Shown: piece after piece, positions 1-9,430 of the stretch
Numbering within the stretch: position 1 is the stretch's first letter
Layout: each line of letters opens with the position of its first letter
Assembly (NCBI GenBank): GCA_028224375.1
Contig: JAOIVW010000008.1
Location: 1 to 64,000 of the forward strand
From: Hellea sp.
GTDB taxonomy: Bacteria; Pseudomonadota; Alphaproteobacteria; Caulobacterales; Maricaulaceae
Reading direction: 5' to 3'
Length of the DNA: 64,000 bases
Notes under the pieces: generated by a model
The model's input: the letters and a program-made list of their open reading frames with translations, nothing else
The model's database searches: none
Told to the model about the DNA's origin: nothing
Made by a program: the position numbers and the translations under genes

Positions 1-118
1 TATCGAGTGGCCTGATAAGCTTGGGCCGCTTATTCCTGAAGACGCGCTCTCAATCGACATCGAGTTTGAAGGTGAGGGGCGCAAGGTGACATTAACGGGG
101 TTTGAAAACATTACATGA
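1..118 (+). CDS. tsaE: tRNA threonylcarbamoyladenosine biosynthesis ATPase TsaE, C-terminal end (partial)
   Basis: An open frame enters from the left edge and ends with TGA at 116-118, giving 38 residues that start IEWPDKLGPLIPEDALSIDI. The IEWP(D/E)..G.L.P...L.I.I pattern is what closes TsaE (YjeE) proteins, the P-loop ATPase that helps TsaB/TsaD make t6A on tRNA. The Walker motifs lie outside the window, so the call rests on the tail and on context: in alphaproteobacteria tsaE commonly precedes an aminoglycoside-phosphotransferase-like gene and a nucleotidyltransferase, exactly as here. The stop overlaps the start of the next gene (ATGA), indicating translational coupling. Confidence 0.72.
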   Translation, partial: IEWPDKLGPLIPEDALSIDIEFEGEGRKVTLTGFENIT

Positions 119-1194
119 GCCGAACATCTGAAATCGAAAGTTTCCTTAAAACGGCAGGGTGGCATGAGGCCAAGCGAGTGGCTGTGCCAGGGGATGCCTC
201 AACACGGCGTTATGAAAGGCTGACGTTGAAGGGACAGAAAGCTGTGCTCATGGACGCGCCCAAAGGGGATGAAGCGCCAGGTGAAGCTGAAGGCGCTAGC
301 GTCGAGGACAGGCGCGCGCTAGGCTATAATGCTTTAGCGCGGCTCGCAGGACCTAACCCTGAAGCCTTTGCTTGCATCGCAAATGAGCTGAGCAAACGAG
401 GCTTCTCCGCGCCCAAGATTATCGCCGCGGATATGGATAAGGGTTTCATGTTGCTCGAAGATTTGGGTGATGATCTTTACGCGGCTGTGATTGCAAAAGA
501 GCCTGATAGAGAGCGAGACCTTTACGAAGCGGCGATTGATACGCTGGCGGCGATATATCGCTCAAGCTTTCCATCCGAAATGGAGTTTCAGGGCCATGGG
601 TGGCGCTTGAGGTCATATGATGCGGCGGCCTTACAAGCCGAGGCTGATTTGTTTTTAGATTGGTATGCCAAAGATTTTGGCCACGATATTCAAGGACAGG
701 CCAGACAAGACTGGCACGATATTTGGGCTGAATTATTCGAGTGTTTAGAGGCGCATCCATCGGGCTTGGCTTTGAGGGACTTTCATGCGGAGAATATTTT
801 TTGGCTGCCCAATCGCCAAGCGGTGTCGCAGGTGGGGCTCATTGATTTTCAGGACGGGCTTTTTGCGCATCCGTCATATGACCTTGTTAGCCTGATTGAG
901 GATGCAAGGCGAGATGTGTTGCCTGAATTAGCCGCGCCTTTGGTTGAAAGGTTTTGCGAGAAAGCTGGCCTTAAATATGATGCCAACTTTAAAATAGCCT
1001 ATGCCGTCATGGGGGCGCAGCGTAATGCGAAAATCTTAGGTATTTTTGTGCGCTTGTCCGAGCGGGATGGTAAGCCGCATTATCGCGACCTTATCCCTCG
1101 CGTTAAAGCGCATTTTCAGGGTAATCTCGAAGACCCTAAATGTGTGGATCTCAAAAAGTGGATAGCGGCTCACGTGCCAGAGGCTTTAGCATGA
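115..1194 (+). CDS. amgK: Phosphotransferase of the APH/choline kinase fold, likely anomeric MurNAc/GlcNAc kinase AmgK
   Basis: 359 residues. Kinase-fold motifs are visible: the catalytic-loop segment LRDFHAENIFW (D222, N227) and the metal-binding IDFQD (D244-D247), as in APH-family sugar kinases. In Pseudomonas and Caulobacter AmgK phosphorylates the anomeric position of MurNAc/GlcNAc in cytoplasmic peptidoglycan recycling, and MurU then forms UDP-MurNAc. The directly following nucleotidyltransferase (overlapping ATGA at 1191-1194) makes that pairing likely here. The canonical HRD histidine is replaced (LRD). The N-terminal half (about 1-110) carries an acidic insert (DAPKGDEAPGEAEG) that does not look conserved. 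Substrate is inferred from context, not from sequence alone. Confidence 0.8.
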   Translation: MSRTSEIESFLKTAGWHEAKRVAVPGDASTRRYERLTLKGQKAVLMDAPKGDEAPGEAEGASVEDRRALGYNALARLAGPNPEAFACIANELSKRGFSAPKIIAADMDKGFMLLEDLGDDLYAAVIAKEPDRERDLYEAAIDTLAAIYRSSFPSEMEFQGHGWRLRSYDAAALQAEADLFLDWYAKDFGHDIQGQARQDWHDIWAELFECLEAHPSGLALRDFHAENIFWLPNRQAVSQVGLIDFQDGLFAHPSYDLVSLIEDARRDVLPELAAPLVERFCEKAGLKYDANFKIAYAVMGAQRNAKILGIFVRLSERDGKPHYRDLIPRVKAHFQGNLEDPKCVDLKKWIAAHVPEALA

Positions 1195-1916
1195 TAAAAA
1201 CAGCTATGGTTATGGCGGCGGGGCATGGGATGCGGATGCGGCCTTTGACGAATGACCGTTCTAAAGCGATGGTGGAGGTCGGCGGCAGGCCGCTTATCGA
1301 TCACATGCTGGACAGATTGGCAGAGGCAGGCGTTTCGCGTGCCGTGGTAAATGTCCATGCTCATGCTGACCATTTAGAAGCGCATTTAAAAGCGAGGCAA
1401 AAGGGGCCTGAGATTATTATTTCAGATGAACGCGAAGAGCTGCTCGAGACAGGCGGCGGCGTCGTGAAAGCGCTACCGCTCCTCGGAACAGAGCCGATTT
1501 TTATCTGCAATATCGACGCCATCTGGCATCCTTTTGAGCCTGTCTTTGAAACGCTGTTAAAGCACTGGAATCCAAAAAAAATGGATGAGCTTTTATTATG
1601 TGCAAGGGCGGATTGGTCGCTTGGTTATTCGGGCAAAGGTGATTTTCATATTGATAATGGGGCGCGGCTGACGCGGCGAACCGAAGACAGCGCCGATCAT
1701 ATTTATGCGGGGGTGCAAATCTTCAAACCTGCTCTCGCCAAGCCTTTTAAAATTGAAAAATTCTCGCGCAATAAAATCTGGGATGAGACGTTGAAACGCG
1801 GTAAATTATTTGGCGTCGAGCTCCCCGGATATTGGATGCATGTCGGCGACCCCAAAGCTGTGATAGCGGCTGAGGCGGTTTTGAAAGAAGTTAACCGAGA
1901 CAATAATAATGTCTAA
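1191..1916 (+). CDS. murU: N-acetylmuramate-1-phosphate uridylyltransferase-type nucleotidyltransferase
   Basis: 241 residues from the ATG at 1191, which overlaps the amgK stop (ATGA); the frame is open further upstream but the NTP_transferase fold begins right at MIKTAMVMAAGHGMRMRP, so the longer start is unlikely. The signature AAGxGxRxxPLT (residues 6-17), the Lys in SKAMVEVGGRPLI, and the INNxD-like metal site (FICNIDAIW) match sugar-1-phosphate nucleotidyltransferases of the MurU type. Role: conversion of MurNAc-1-phosphate plus UTP to UDP-MurNAc, bypassing de novo synthesis. A general GDP/UDP-sugar pyrophosphorylase is the alternative; pairing with AmgK favours MurU. It overlaps addB by 8 bases. 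Confidence 0.8.
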   Translation: MIKTAMVMAAGHGMRMRPLTNDRSKAMVEVGGRPLIDHMLDRLAEAGVSRAVVNVHAHADHLEAHLKARQKGPEIIISDEREELLETGGGVVKALPLLGTEPIFICNIDAIWHPFEPVFETLLKHWNPKKMDELLLCARADWSLGYSGKGDFHIDNGARLTRRTEDSADHIYAGVQIFKPALAKPFKIEKFSRNKIWDETLKRGKLFGVELPGYWMHVGDPKAVIAAEAVLKEVNRDNNNV

Positions 1917-4905
1917 GCCGACGGTATATAACATGCCGTCGGGCGTGCCGTTTCTGCCGTCATTGGCGAAGGGTCTGCGCGAGCTTCACGGCGAGCATTT
2001 AAATGACGCGTTGATACTCCTCCCGACCCGCCGTGCTGTTCGCGCACTAGGGGAAGCTTTTGTCGGCGAGAGCGGGGCAAGCCTGCTTCCGCGTATGCGA
2101 CCGCTTGCGGATATTAATCCCGAAGAGCCGCCTTTTGAGTCCGGAGAATTGGTGGGATTAATTAAACCCGCCATTGATCCGATGCAGCGGCGATTTGAAA
2201 TGGGGCGATTGATTTTCCATTATCACAAAGCCATCTCAGACCTACCGCTCGACCCCGCAGGCGCTTTGGCGTTGGCCGATCCGCTCATTGCCATATTGGA
2301 TGATGCGGCGATGGAAGAGGCGGATATTTCGCGCATCACCGACCTCAAAGAAATTCAGGACTTCGCCGCAGAGCATTTTAAATATGCGATTACGCTTTAC
2401 GAAATTGTGCAGGATTACTGGCCGAGCCGCTTAGCAGAAAACGAATTGGATTTAATGGAGCCGATGCAGCGGCGCGTGGCCTTGTTAAAGGCACTCAACG
2501 ACATATGGCGAGAAACCCCGCCAAAATATCCTGTCATCGTTGCGGGTTCGACGGGGACATTGGGGGCCTCTGCACAGCTGATGAAAACCGTGGCCCATAT
2601 GAAAGATGGGATGATCATTCTGCCGGGACTTAATAATAATGTGCCTGACAAGGCGTGGAAAGATGTCGGGCCGCAACATCCGCAAAACTCTCTTAAAAAC
2701 CTGATTGAGACCATAGGTATTGAGCGCGGGGATGTTACGAATTGGCGGCATATAGACGGTCATAATCCGCCCCATTTAGATGCACGCCGCCGCGTCATTG
2801 CCGAGAGCTTGGTGCCCATTCAGGCGACAGGGGATTGGCCGAGCCGTATTGCCGCGCTGAAACAAGGCGCCCCGAAAGGCTCAGAGCCGTTTAAGGACGC
2901 TTTGCAAGGCCTGTCAGTTATTGAGGCGGATAATGATGAGGAAGAAGCGTTGGCAATTGCGCTTATCCTGCGCGAGTCATTAGAGGATGATGAGGCCGCC
3001 CAAACAGCGGCGCTTGTCACGCCTGACCCAGCCTTGGCTCGCCGCGTTAAATCTCGCCTGCGGCGATGGGGTGTGGAGGTGGATTATTCCCAAGGCGAAC
3101 CGCTTGAGGAAACGTCATTAGGGGCTTTTCTGACCGCTATCTTGGATGTGTCTCAAAACCCTGAAAGCGCACATGCGGTGTCTGTTTTGTGCAAACACCC
3201 TATACTGTCAGCGGGGCAGAAGCACGATGACTTGAAACGCGATTGGGTTCGGCATGAACACCGCATGCGAGCTGACCGTGAGCCGCCGACGCTCTTGCAA
3301 TTTTCAGGCTTTAATGTGTTGGCGGCAAAGCTAAAGCCTCTCGCAGATTTAGACGAGGCGTCAGCAGATATATGGGCGCAGGCTCTGACATCCGCGGCGG
3401 AAGCTTTGGCGGCCACGGAGGAGGTTTCGGGCGCTACGCGTCTTTGGGTAGAAGATGCAGGCGAGAAAGCCGCTGGCCTCATTGAAGGCTTGATGGCGCA
3501 TGGCGATAATTTGCCCGATATGAGCCTTGAGGAGTTTGCGAAGTTATTTGGCGCTTTGATGCGCGGAAAAGTCGTTCGCCCGCGCTATGGAACAGACCCG
3601 CGTTTGGCGATTTTAGGCCCGCTCGAAGCGCGGATGCTCAGCTATGATAAAGTGATTTTAGGCGGGCTGAATGAAGGTATCTGGCCAGCCCCGCCCTCTA
3701 TCGAACCATTTCTTTCGCGCGGGATGCGCAAGACTTTAGGATTGTCATTGCCCGAGCGGCGCTTTGGTCTCTCCGCCCATGACTTTGCAGAACTGGCTGC
3801 CAATCCTGATGTAGTTTTGACGCGCTCAAAACGCTCAGATGACGGCCCTAATGTTGCCTCGCGCTGGCTCTGGCGTTTGCAGACTTTGATGACAGGGGCC
3901 TTAGGTGAAAAAGAAGCTACCGCAGGTTTATCGCAAGGGCAGAAATATTTGAACTGGGCGCGGGCTATGGACTATGTCGCGCCAAAGGATGTTGTGACAG
4001 CCAAACGCCCTGAACCGACACCGCCCGTAGAGGCACGTTGGCCCAATGAGAAACGCAAATTATCTGTCACGCAAATCAAAACATGGATACGCGACCCTTA
4101 TTCCATCTATGCCCGCCATGTGTTGGGCCTAAATCCGTTAGGGGATTTAGACGCGCCGCTTGATGTGCGCGACTTCGGCCAAGCCATTCACAAAGGGCTT
4201 GAGGATTTTGCGAATGATCACAAAACAACATTGCCAAAAAATGCGGCTGATAAATTACTGGCATCTTTTAAAGCGGCGATGGCCCATTATAAATACCCTG
4301 ACTACGATATCGAAAAAGAAGTGCCTCGCCTTGAAAAAGTTTCTGCGCAAATTGTCGAGTGGATGGCCGGTCACCGCGCGGCGGGTTGGGCATTCCGTAA
4401 AGCCGAAGCGAAGATTAATTACCGCTTTGAGGCCGAAAATTTTACAATAACGGGCGTCGCTGATTTAATTGAAAAAGGCCCGTCAGGTTACGCCGTCACG
4501 GATTACAAAACGGGCGCGCCGTCGACCTTAAAAGTTGTTCAATCAGGTTTTGATCCGCAGCTTCCTCTCACGGCCTATATTCTGGCCCAAGGCGGAGTGA
4601 AGGGGGAAGGCGCGGCCGATGTGGATCAATTAAATTATGTGCGGGTTAAGGGCTCGGGCGACAGTCATGACCTTGTGAGCTCTTTAACAGAAGGCGATAA
4701 AGGCTGGCCTGCTTCGGACTATGCCGCCGAAGCTTATAAAGCGCTGGCCGCGTTAATCCGCAGCTTTGATGACCCGTCCACGATTTACCACTCTCAGCCG
4801 CGCGCACAATATACCCATGATTATGGTGATTATGATCACTTGGCGCGGCGCGATGAATGGGCGCGATTAGGCGCTGAGCGCAAGAGCGGGGGCAGTGATG
4901 AGTAA
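1909..4905 (+). CDS. addB: Double-strand break repair protein AddB (alphaproteobacterial type)
   Basis: 998 residues, the usual size for alpha-type AddB. The C-terminal RecB-family nuclease domain is clear: LSVTQIKTWIRDPY, then GVADLIE, VTDYKTG and the QLPLTAY motif (about residues 700-890), with the D/K residues of the PD-(D/E)XK site. The N-terminal two thirds is a degenerate helicase fold (LILLPTRRAVRALGEAF near the start). AddB pairs with AddA to resect double-strand breaks for RecA loading. Only one Cys (in LCKHPIL) is present, so the 4Fe-4S cluster of Bacillus AddB cannot form. It starts inside the 3' end of murU and overlaps addA by 8 bases. Confidence 0.95.
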   Translation: MSKPTVYNMPSGVPFLPSLAKGLRELHGEHLNDALILLPTRRAVRALGEAFVGESGASLLPRMRPLADINPEEPPFESGELVGLIKPAIDPMQRRFEMGRLIFHYHKAISDLPLDPAGALALADPLIAILDDAAMEEADISRITDLKEIQDFAAEHFKYAITLYEIVQDYWPSRLAENELDLMEPMQRRVALLKALNDIWRETPPKYPVIVAGSTGTLGASAQLMKTVAHMKDGMIILPGLNNNVPDKAWKDVGPQHPQNSLKNLIETIGIERGDVTNWRHIDGHNPPHLDARRRVIAESLVPIQATGDWPSRIAALKQGAPKGSEPFKDALQGLSVIEADNDEEEALAIALILRESLEDDEAAQTAALVTPDPALARRVKSRLRRWGVEVDYSQGEPLEETSLGAFLTAILDVSQNPESAHAVSVLCKHPILSAGQKHDDLKRDWVRHEHRMRADREPPTLLQFSGFNVLAAKLKPLADLDEASADIWAQALTSAAEALAATEEVSGATRLWVEDAGEKAAGLIEGLMAHGDNLPDMSLEEFAKLFGALMRGKVVRPRYGTDPRLAILGPLEARMLSYDKVILGGLNEGIWPAPPSIEPFLSRGMRKTLGLSLPERRFGLSAHDFAELAANPDVVLTRSKRSDDGPNVASRWLWRLQTLMTGALGEKEATAGLSQGQKYLNWARAMDYVAPKDVVTAKRPEPTPPVEARWPNEKRKLSVTQIKTWIRDPYSIYARHVLGLNPLGDLDAPLDVRDFGQAIHKGLEDFANDHKTTLPKNAADKLLASFKAAMAHYKYPDYDIEKEVPRLEKVSAQIVEWMAGHRAAGWAFRKAEAKINYRFEAENFTITGVADLIEKGPSGYAVTDYKTGAPSTLKVVQSGFDPQLPLTAYILAQGGVKGEGAADVDQLNYVRVKGSGDSHDLVSSLTEGDKGWPASDYAAEAYKALAALIRSFDDPSTIYHSQPRAQYTHDYGDYDHLARRDEWARLGAERKSGGSDE

Positions 4906-7900
4906 CCCCGAATATTTAGCCGCCGTCAAAGCGCAAAACCAAGCTGCTGACCCGTACTCAACCAAGTTGGCCTCAGCCAATGCAGGCTCGGGTAAGACCC
5001 GCGTTTTGGTCAATCGAGTGTCGCGTATTTTGTTGGGCGGGGCCGCGCCAGAAACTATTCTTTGCCTGACCTATACCAAGGCGGCGGCGTCAGAAATGCA
5101 GAGCCGTCTTTTTGAGACATTAGGCGCATGGTCGATTATGGATGATACCCCGCTGCGCGGCAAGTTAGATGAATTAGTTGGCACGGATAGCCGTGACATT
5201 CCTTTGACCAATGCGCGGCAATTATTTGCCAAAGCTTTGGAGACGCCCGAGGGCTTGAAGGTGCAAACCATCCATGCTTTTTGCGAGCGCATTCTCTCGC
5301 GCTTTCCTATTGAAGCGGGTATCTTGCCAGGCTTTGAACCTTTGGATGATGTCGAAACCAGCGCTCTGTTTGAGCAAGTCCGCGCCAACATATTGATAGA
5401 GGCCGCCGAAAATCCGCAAGGTGATATCGCGCAGGCCCTCCGTGTTTTAACGCTCGCCAAAGCTGACATGACGCTAGACAGCCTGTTTACGTGGATGTTG
5501 CATGCAGGTGAGAAAATTCAAATATGGGAGGCCAGCGGAGGCATCGCGCCTCTCGCGCAAATCTTAGGTATTGCTGAAGACGCGGACGAAATAGAACTTC
5601 TTTCGCAAGGTTGGGCGCAGACTTCGCAAGATGATATTCGCCGCGCGGCTGCCGCTTTGCGTGAAAGCCCGTCTGTTGGTGACCGCAAAAAATCGGCGAC
5701 AATGCTTGAGGCGCTGTCGATTAAAGACGCGGCGCAAGCCTTTACGACCTATGCGTCAGCCTTTTTGACAGCGGATAAATCTTCGCCGCTTAAAAGTGTG
5801 ATTACGAAAAAAGGCCCGCCTTCTGCCGTGTCTTTATATGGACATAAGGCAGAGGAGGCTGGGCCTGAACTCGCGCGGGTGCTAGAGATTTGGAAACAGG
5901 CGCAATCCGCCAATTGCCTGTCTATGACGCGCGCGGTTTATGTGATGGCCAAGCAGTTTTCTGCTAAATTTAAAACCGCTAAAAACAAACGCCGAGGCTT
6001 GGATTTTAATGACCAAATTTTACTCGTCCGCGACCTTCTAAATCGGCGTGAGGTCTCTGAGTGGGTGCGCTATAAATTAGATGGCGGGATAGAGCATATA
6101 TTACTGGATGAAGCGCAAGATACCTCTCCTGCGCAGTGGGATATTATTGACGCACTAGCCAGTGAATTTGAGCAGGAAGAACGCGATATACCGCAAGCGC
6201 GAACGCTCTTTGCGGTGGGGGATGAAAAGCAATCTATCTATTCTTTCCAAGGCGCGGAGCCGGAGCAATTCCTCAAAAAAATTCAGCATTACACCCAAGG
6301 CGAAAAAACACTCTCCCCGCATATGCGCATGTCCTTCCGCTCGGCCCCGCAAATATTGCGATTTGTCGATCAGATTTTTGTCGATCAACACGCACTGCAG
6401 CGCATGTTTGACGCGCAGACTTATCCGCCTGCCTCTGACCTCGTTCGCCACACGGCTCATAGGCAAGACAAAGGAAGAGTGGATCTCTGGCCGCTAACGG
6501 AATTGCCCGAAGCGGAAGATGAAAAAGACCCTTGGGATACAACTCCCGTCAATGCTCTGTCTAAAGGTGACTCGCGAGAACAATTAGCATTGCGAATTGC
6601 GGAAACGATTAGGGAATGGATTGAGACCAAAGAACCTGTCTACGACAGAGAACTCTTAGATTTACAAACTCAGAAGAAAGGCTCTACACGTCCCATGACG
6701 GCGGGAGATATTCTTATTCTCGTGCGGCAGCGTAATGCGTTTTTTGATGCTGTTATTCGTAACCTCAAATCTGTTGGCGTGGCGGTTGCGGGCGCGGATA
6801 GGCTGAAACTGAAAGACTCCATTGCCGTGAAAGATTTATTATCTTTGGCGAATTTCACCTTGCTGCAAAGCGATGATTTATCTTTGGCGGAAGTGTTGAA
6901 AAGTCCGATATTTAATTATTCTGTCGAAGAGCTGTTTGACGTGTCTACCGCTCGCAAGGGCCACTTATGGGACGCGGTGAAAGACAGACGCCCTGACACG
7001 GCTGAACTCTTAGAAACCATCCTCGCCGCGTCCAAACGCTTTGCGCCCTATGAATTTTTTACACGCGTTTTGGATATGCAAGGCCCGACAGGGATGAGTA
7101 TTACGCGGCAATTTTACAAGCGTTTGGGATTGGAATCCAAAGACGCCATCGAAGCCTTTCTCTCGCGGGCCTTAGCGCATCAGCGGGAAGGCTCGCCCTC
7201 CTTAGCGCAATTTATTCGCCGCTTTTCCCAAGACGAGCAGGAATTAAAACGCGAGATGGATAGCGGTTCGGGTGAGGTGAGGGTGATGACCGTCCACGGC
7301 GCCAAGGGATTAGAAGCGCCCGTCGTCTTCCTACCTGATACAACGCAAACACCGTCAACCTCAGGCCCTGTCATCCACGTGGAGAATGGCTATGCCATCC
7401 CGACAAGTTCCAAGCAGCTGCCCGCGATTCTAGAGAGCTATAAGCAGCACGCCAAAGATAAACGCGCGCAAGAATATTTACGGCTCCTATATGTCGCTAT
7501 GACGCGGGCGGAATCGCGCTTGGTTGTCTGCGGCTATAAGATAGGCAACAGCAAAACGGGTATGGCGAAGGGCTGTTGGTATGAAGATATGTCTGCCGCC
7601 TTTGACGCGCTTGAGACCCGCGAAATTGAACTGCCATGGGATGATGTCGGCCTCACATTTGGGGCGGATGCTGAGCCTATCCAGAACGAAAATACAAAAC
7701 CCAAAGATGCCGCCGTGACGCTGCCAAAGTGGATAAACCGTCCCGCAAGCCCTGCGCCCAAACAACGTCGCCGCGTGACACCGTCTCATCTGCTCGCGCC
7801 GCCGCCGCATAGCGATATGCCGGTGCGCTCACCCTTGGGCCAAATATCGCAGTGGCGTTTTATGCGCGGAAACCTCATTCACAAATTATTGGAAGTTCTG

Positions 7901-8377
7901 CCTGAATTTGAAACGGCTGAGCGCGAACGTATCGCCCGCAAAATGCTAGCGGGGTATAAAACCCTTGCCCCAGAGGCTCAGGATCAAATTATCGCAGAAG
8001 TCTTTGCCGTCTTAGACGCGCCAGAATTTGCTGCCATATTTGCGTCTGGCAGCCGCGCGGAGATGTCCTTGGCGGGCTCTGCGAAGGGCTTGCCCAAAGA
8101 CCTTTACCTTAATGCCCAAATCGACCGCATCAGTGTCACGCCTGACAAGGTCTTTATAATCGATTATAAGTCCAACCGCCCGCCGCCCCAGACGCAAGAC
8201 GCTGTGGCAGATATATATTGGGGCCAAATGGCCGCTTACCGCGAATTAGCGCGAGAGATTTATCCAGGCCGCGAGATTATTTGCGGCTTGCTGTGGACGG
8301 ATGGACCGCGCTTGATGATTTTAGATGATACGCGCCTGGACATGGCCTTGACGCAGATAGCCGCGCTTCCTACCTAG
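4898..8377 (+). CDS. addA: Double-strand break repair helicase-nuclease AddA
   Basis: 1159 residues from the ATG at 4898 (a GTG lies one codon upstream). UvrD/RecB-like superfamily 1 helicase motifs appear in order: Walker A ANAGSGKT (27-34), motif II LLDEAQDTSPAQ, motif III VGDEKQSIYSFQGAEP, motif IV MSFRS, motif V VMTVHGAKGLEAPVV, motif VI LLYVAMTRAE. The C-terminal nuclease carries LNAQIDRI and FIIDYKSNRPPP. It is the motor of the AddAB complex that unwinds and degrades DNA ends until a recombination hotspot. Overlap with addB and the short gap to trxA fit a single operon. Confidence 0.97.
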   Translation: MSNPEYLAAVKAQNQAADPYSTKLASANAGSGKTRVLVNRVSRILLGGAAPETILCLTYTKAAASEMQSRLFETLGAWSIMDDTPLRGKLDELVGTDSRDIPLTNARQLFAKALETPEGLKVQTIHAFCERILSRFPIEAGILPGFEPLDDVETSALFEQVRANILIEAAENPQGDIAQALRVLTLAKADMTLDSLFTWMLHAGEKIQIWEASGGIAPLAQILGIAEDADEIELLSQGWAQTSQDDIRRAAAALRESPSVGDRKKSATMLEALSIKDAAQAFTTYASAFLTADKSSPLKSVITKKGPPSAVSLYGHKAEEAGPELARVLEIWKQAQSANCLSMTRAVYVMAKQFSAKFKTAKNKRRGLDFNDQILLVRDLLNRREVSEWVRYKLDGGIEHILLDEAQDTSPAQWDIIDALASEFEQEERDIPQARTLFAVGDEKQSIYSFQGAEPEQFLKKIQHYTQGEKTLSPHMRMSFRSAPQILRFVDQIFVDQHALQRMFDAQTYPPASDLVRHTAHRQDKGRVDLWPLTELPEAEDEKDPWDTTPVNALSKGDSREQLALRIAETIREWIETKEPVYDRELLDLQTQKKGSTRPMTAGDILILVRQRNAFFDAVIRNLKSVGVAVAGADRLKLKDSIAVKDLLSLANFTLLQSDDLSLAEVLKSPIFNYSVEELFDVSTARKGHLWDAVKDRRPDTAELLETILAASKRFAPYEFFTRVLDMQGPTGMSITRQFYKRLGLESKDAIEAFLSRALAHQREGSPSLAQFIRRFSQDEQELKREMDSGSGEVRVMTVHGAKGLEAPVVFLPDTTQTPSTSGPVIHVENGYAIPTSSKQLPAILESYKQHAKDKRAQEYLRLLYVAMTRAESRLVVCGYKIGNSKTGMAKGCWYEDMSAAFDALETREIELPWDDVGLTFGADAEPIQNENTKPKDAAVTLPKWINRPASPAPKQRRRVTPSHLLAPPPHSDMPVRSPLGQISQWRFMRGNLIHKLLEVLPEFETAERERIARKMLAGYKTLAPEAQDQIIAEVFAVLDAPEFAAIFASGSRAEMSLAGSAKGLPKDLYLNAQIDRISVTPDKVFIIDYKSNRPPPQTQDAVADIYWGQMAAYRELAREIYPGREIICGLLWTDGPRLMILDDTRLDMALTQIAALPT

Positions 8378-8410
8378 TAGGCACCACCGAATCTAACGAA
8401 GGAGCCCGTA

Positions 8411-8752
8411 ATGGCCACTGTCAAAGTCTCAGACGCCAGTTTCAAAGCCGACGTCATCGAATCTGAAACCCCTGTTCTTGTCGACTTTTGGGCGGAATGG
8501 TGCGGCCCCTGTAAACAAATCGGCCCAGCCCTCGAAGATATTTCAGAAGAAATGGGCGATAAAATCAAGATTGCGAAAGTCAATATTGATGATGACCCTG
8601 AAACACCCGCCAAGTTCCATGTACGGGGCATTCCGACCCTCATGATTTTCAAAGGCGGGCAAGTCGTGGCCACCAAAGTCGGCGCAATGACAAAGACGAA
8701 GCTCGCCGAATGGGTGAATGAGCACACAGATGGTGGTGCGAACGTCGCCTAA
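8411..8752 (+). CDS. trxA: Thioredoxin
   Basis: 113 residues with the full thioredoxin signature [16 protein letters not shown] (Cys31/Cys34), the buried Asp in LVDFWAEW, the cis-Pro loop RGIPTLMIF, and family-typical length. It is a cytoplasmic disulfide reductant fed by thioredoxin reductase. A strong Shine-Dalgarno (GAAGGAG at 8399-8405) precedes the ATG. Thioredoxin next to addAB and near folC/accD is a conserved alphaproteobacterial arrangement. The gene is 33 bases past addA and converges on the lipoprotein pair downstream. Confidence 0.96.
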   Translation: MATVKVSDASFKADVIESETPVLVDFWAEWCGPCKQIGPALEDISEEMGDKIKIAKVNIDDDPETPAKFHVRGIPTLMIFKGGQVVATKVGAMTKTKLAEWVNEHTDGGANVA

Positions 8753-8770
8753 GCTGGGCTAAAATTTAAA

Positions 8771-9430
8771 TTACTTTGACGCAGGCTTGGATTTTTTCTG
8801 AGCCTGTTTTTCTTTGTGCTGTTTGGAATTGACCCCAGAGTTCCAAGTATCATCGCCGTCACTCAGTGTGTCCAAGTCATAGGAAATGACTTGTGAATCA
8901 GAATCCGGCTTTAGGGTTAAGGCCACAGGATTAGGATTGAGGCTTAACATACCCCCTGATACAGCATCTATGGCAACGACAGGTGCCGTCATCAGGCCTA
9001 CACCCGTTGCGTTGAAGGCGGTGAGGGCTGTTCCGAGACCCAAAAGACCCGATGAACTCGTTGCTGTTGCGATCCCAGCAGCTGTCGCGGTTGTGGCAGG
9101 AGCACTTAATCCTGTCGCTTTTCCTGACAGACTTGCAGAAGACCTGACAACTATCTGTGCAGGCTCGTATCCTTCTTTTTCAACCCGGGCGACAAATTTA
9201 GATCTTCGCGGAACAATAAATTCACACGGTGTAGGCGCGCAGCCATAATATTCAGGCTGTAAACTAGGGTCAGTTAGGCGAGCTTTTTTGCTCGCAGGGG
9301 TCTCCATCGTACTTATGACAACAGCGCCGCTTGGCTGCGTTATAACCTTGAAGGGTTCATTCACCCCCCTAACAACAGTTGCGCATGCCGTTTGTGAGAT
9401 AACTAGGCTGACAAGCAAAAACCTTCTCAT
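8771..9430 (-). CDS. Outer-envelope lipoprotein with PEGA-like domain, paralogue 2 of a tandem pair
   Basis: 219 residues. A lipoprotein signal ends in SQTAC (Cys16). Residues about 25-105 form a beta-rich region (ITQPSGAVV ... EYYGCAPTPCEF ... VARVEKEGYEP) of the kind found in PEGA-like surface domains; homologues are often loosely annotated as hypothetical or, wrongly, as initiation factor 2-like. A low-complexity Ala/Thr/Gly stretch (about 110-170) and a Lys-rich tail follow, with the motif LNPNPVALTL. It is paralogous to the neighbouring gene (shared ASKKAR, YYGCA.TPCEF, KEGYEP, PNPVTL blocks) and overlaps it by 4 bases, so the two are one transcript. Function unknown. Confidence 0.75.
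   Translation of the reverse strand: MRRFLLVSLVISQTACATVVRGVNEPFKVITQPSGAVVISTMETPASKKARLTDPSLQPEYYGCAPTPCEFIVPRRSKFVARVEKEGYEPAQIVVRSSASLSGKATGLSAPATTATAAGIATATSSSGLLGLGTALTAFNATGVGLMTAPVVAIDAVSGGMLSLNPNPVALTLKPDSDSQVISYDLDTLSDGDDTWNSGVNSKQHKEKQAQKKSKPASK

Noticed and set aside
1140-1190. 17-codon upstream extension of MurU
   Set aside because: Overlaps amgK coding sequence and precedes the nucleotidyltransferase signature without conservation; ATG 1191 in the ATGA overlap is the natural start.
8886-9248. 120-residue open frame on the + strand opposite the first lipoprotein gene
   Set aside because: It is antisense to a clear lipoprotein gene, has no Shine-Dalgarno and reads as low-complexity Ala/Val; a shadow frame.
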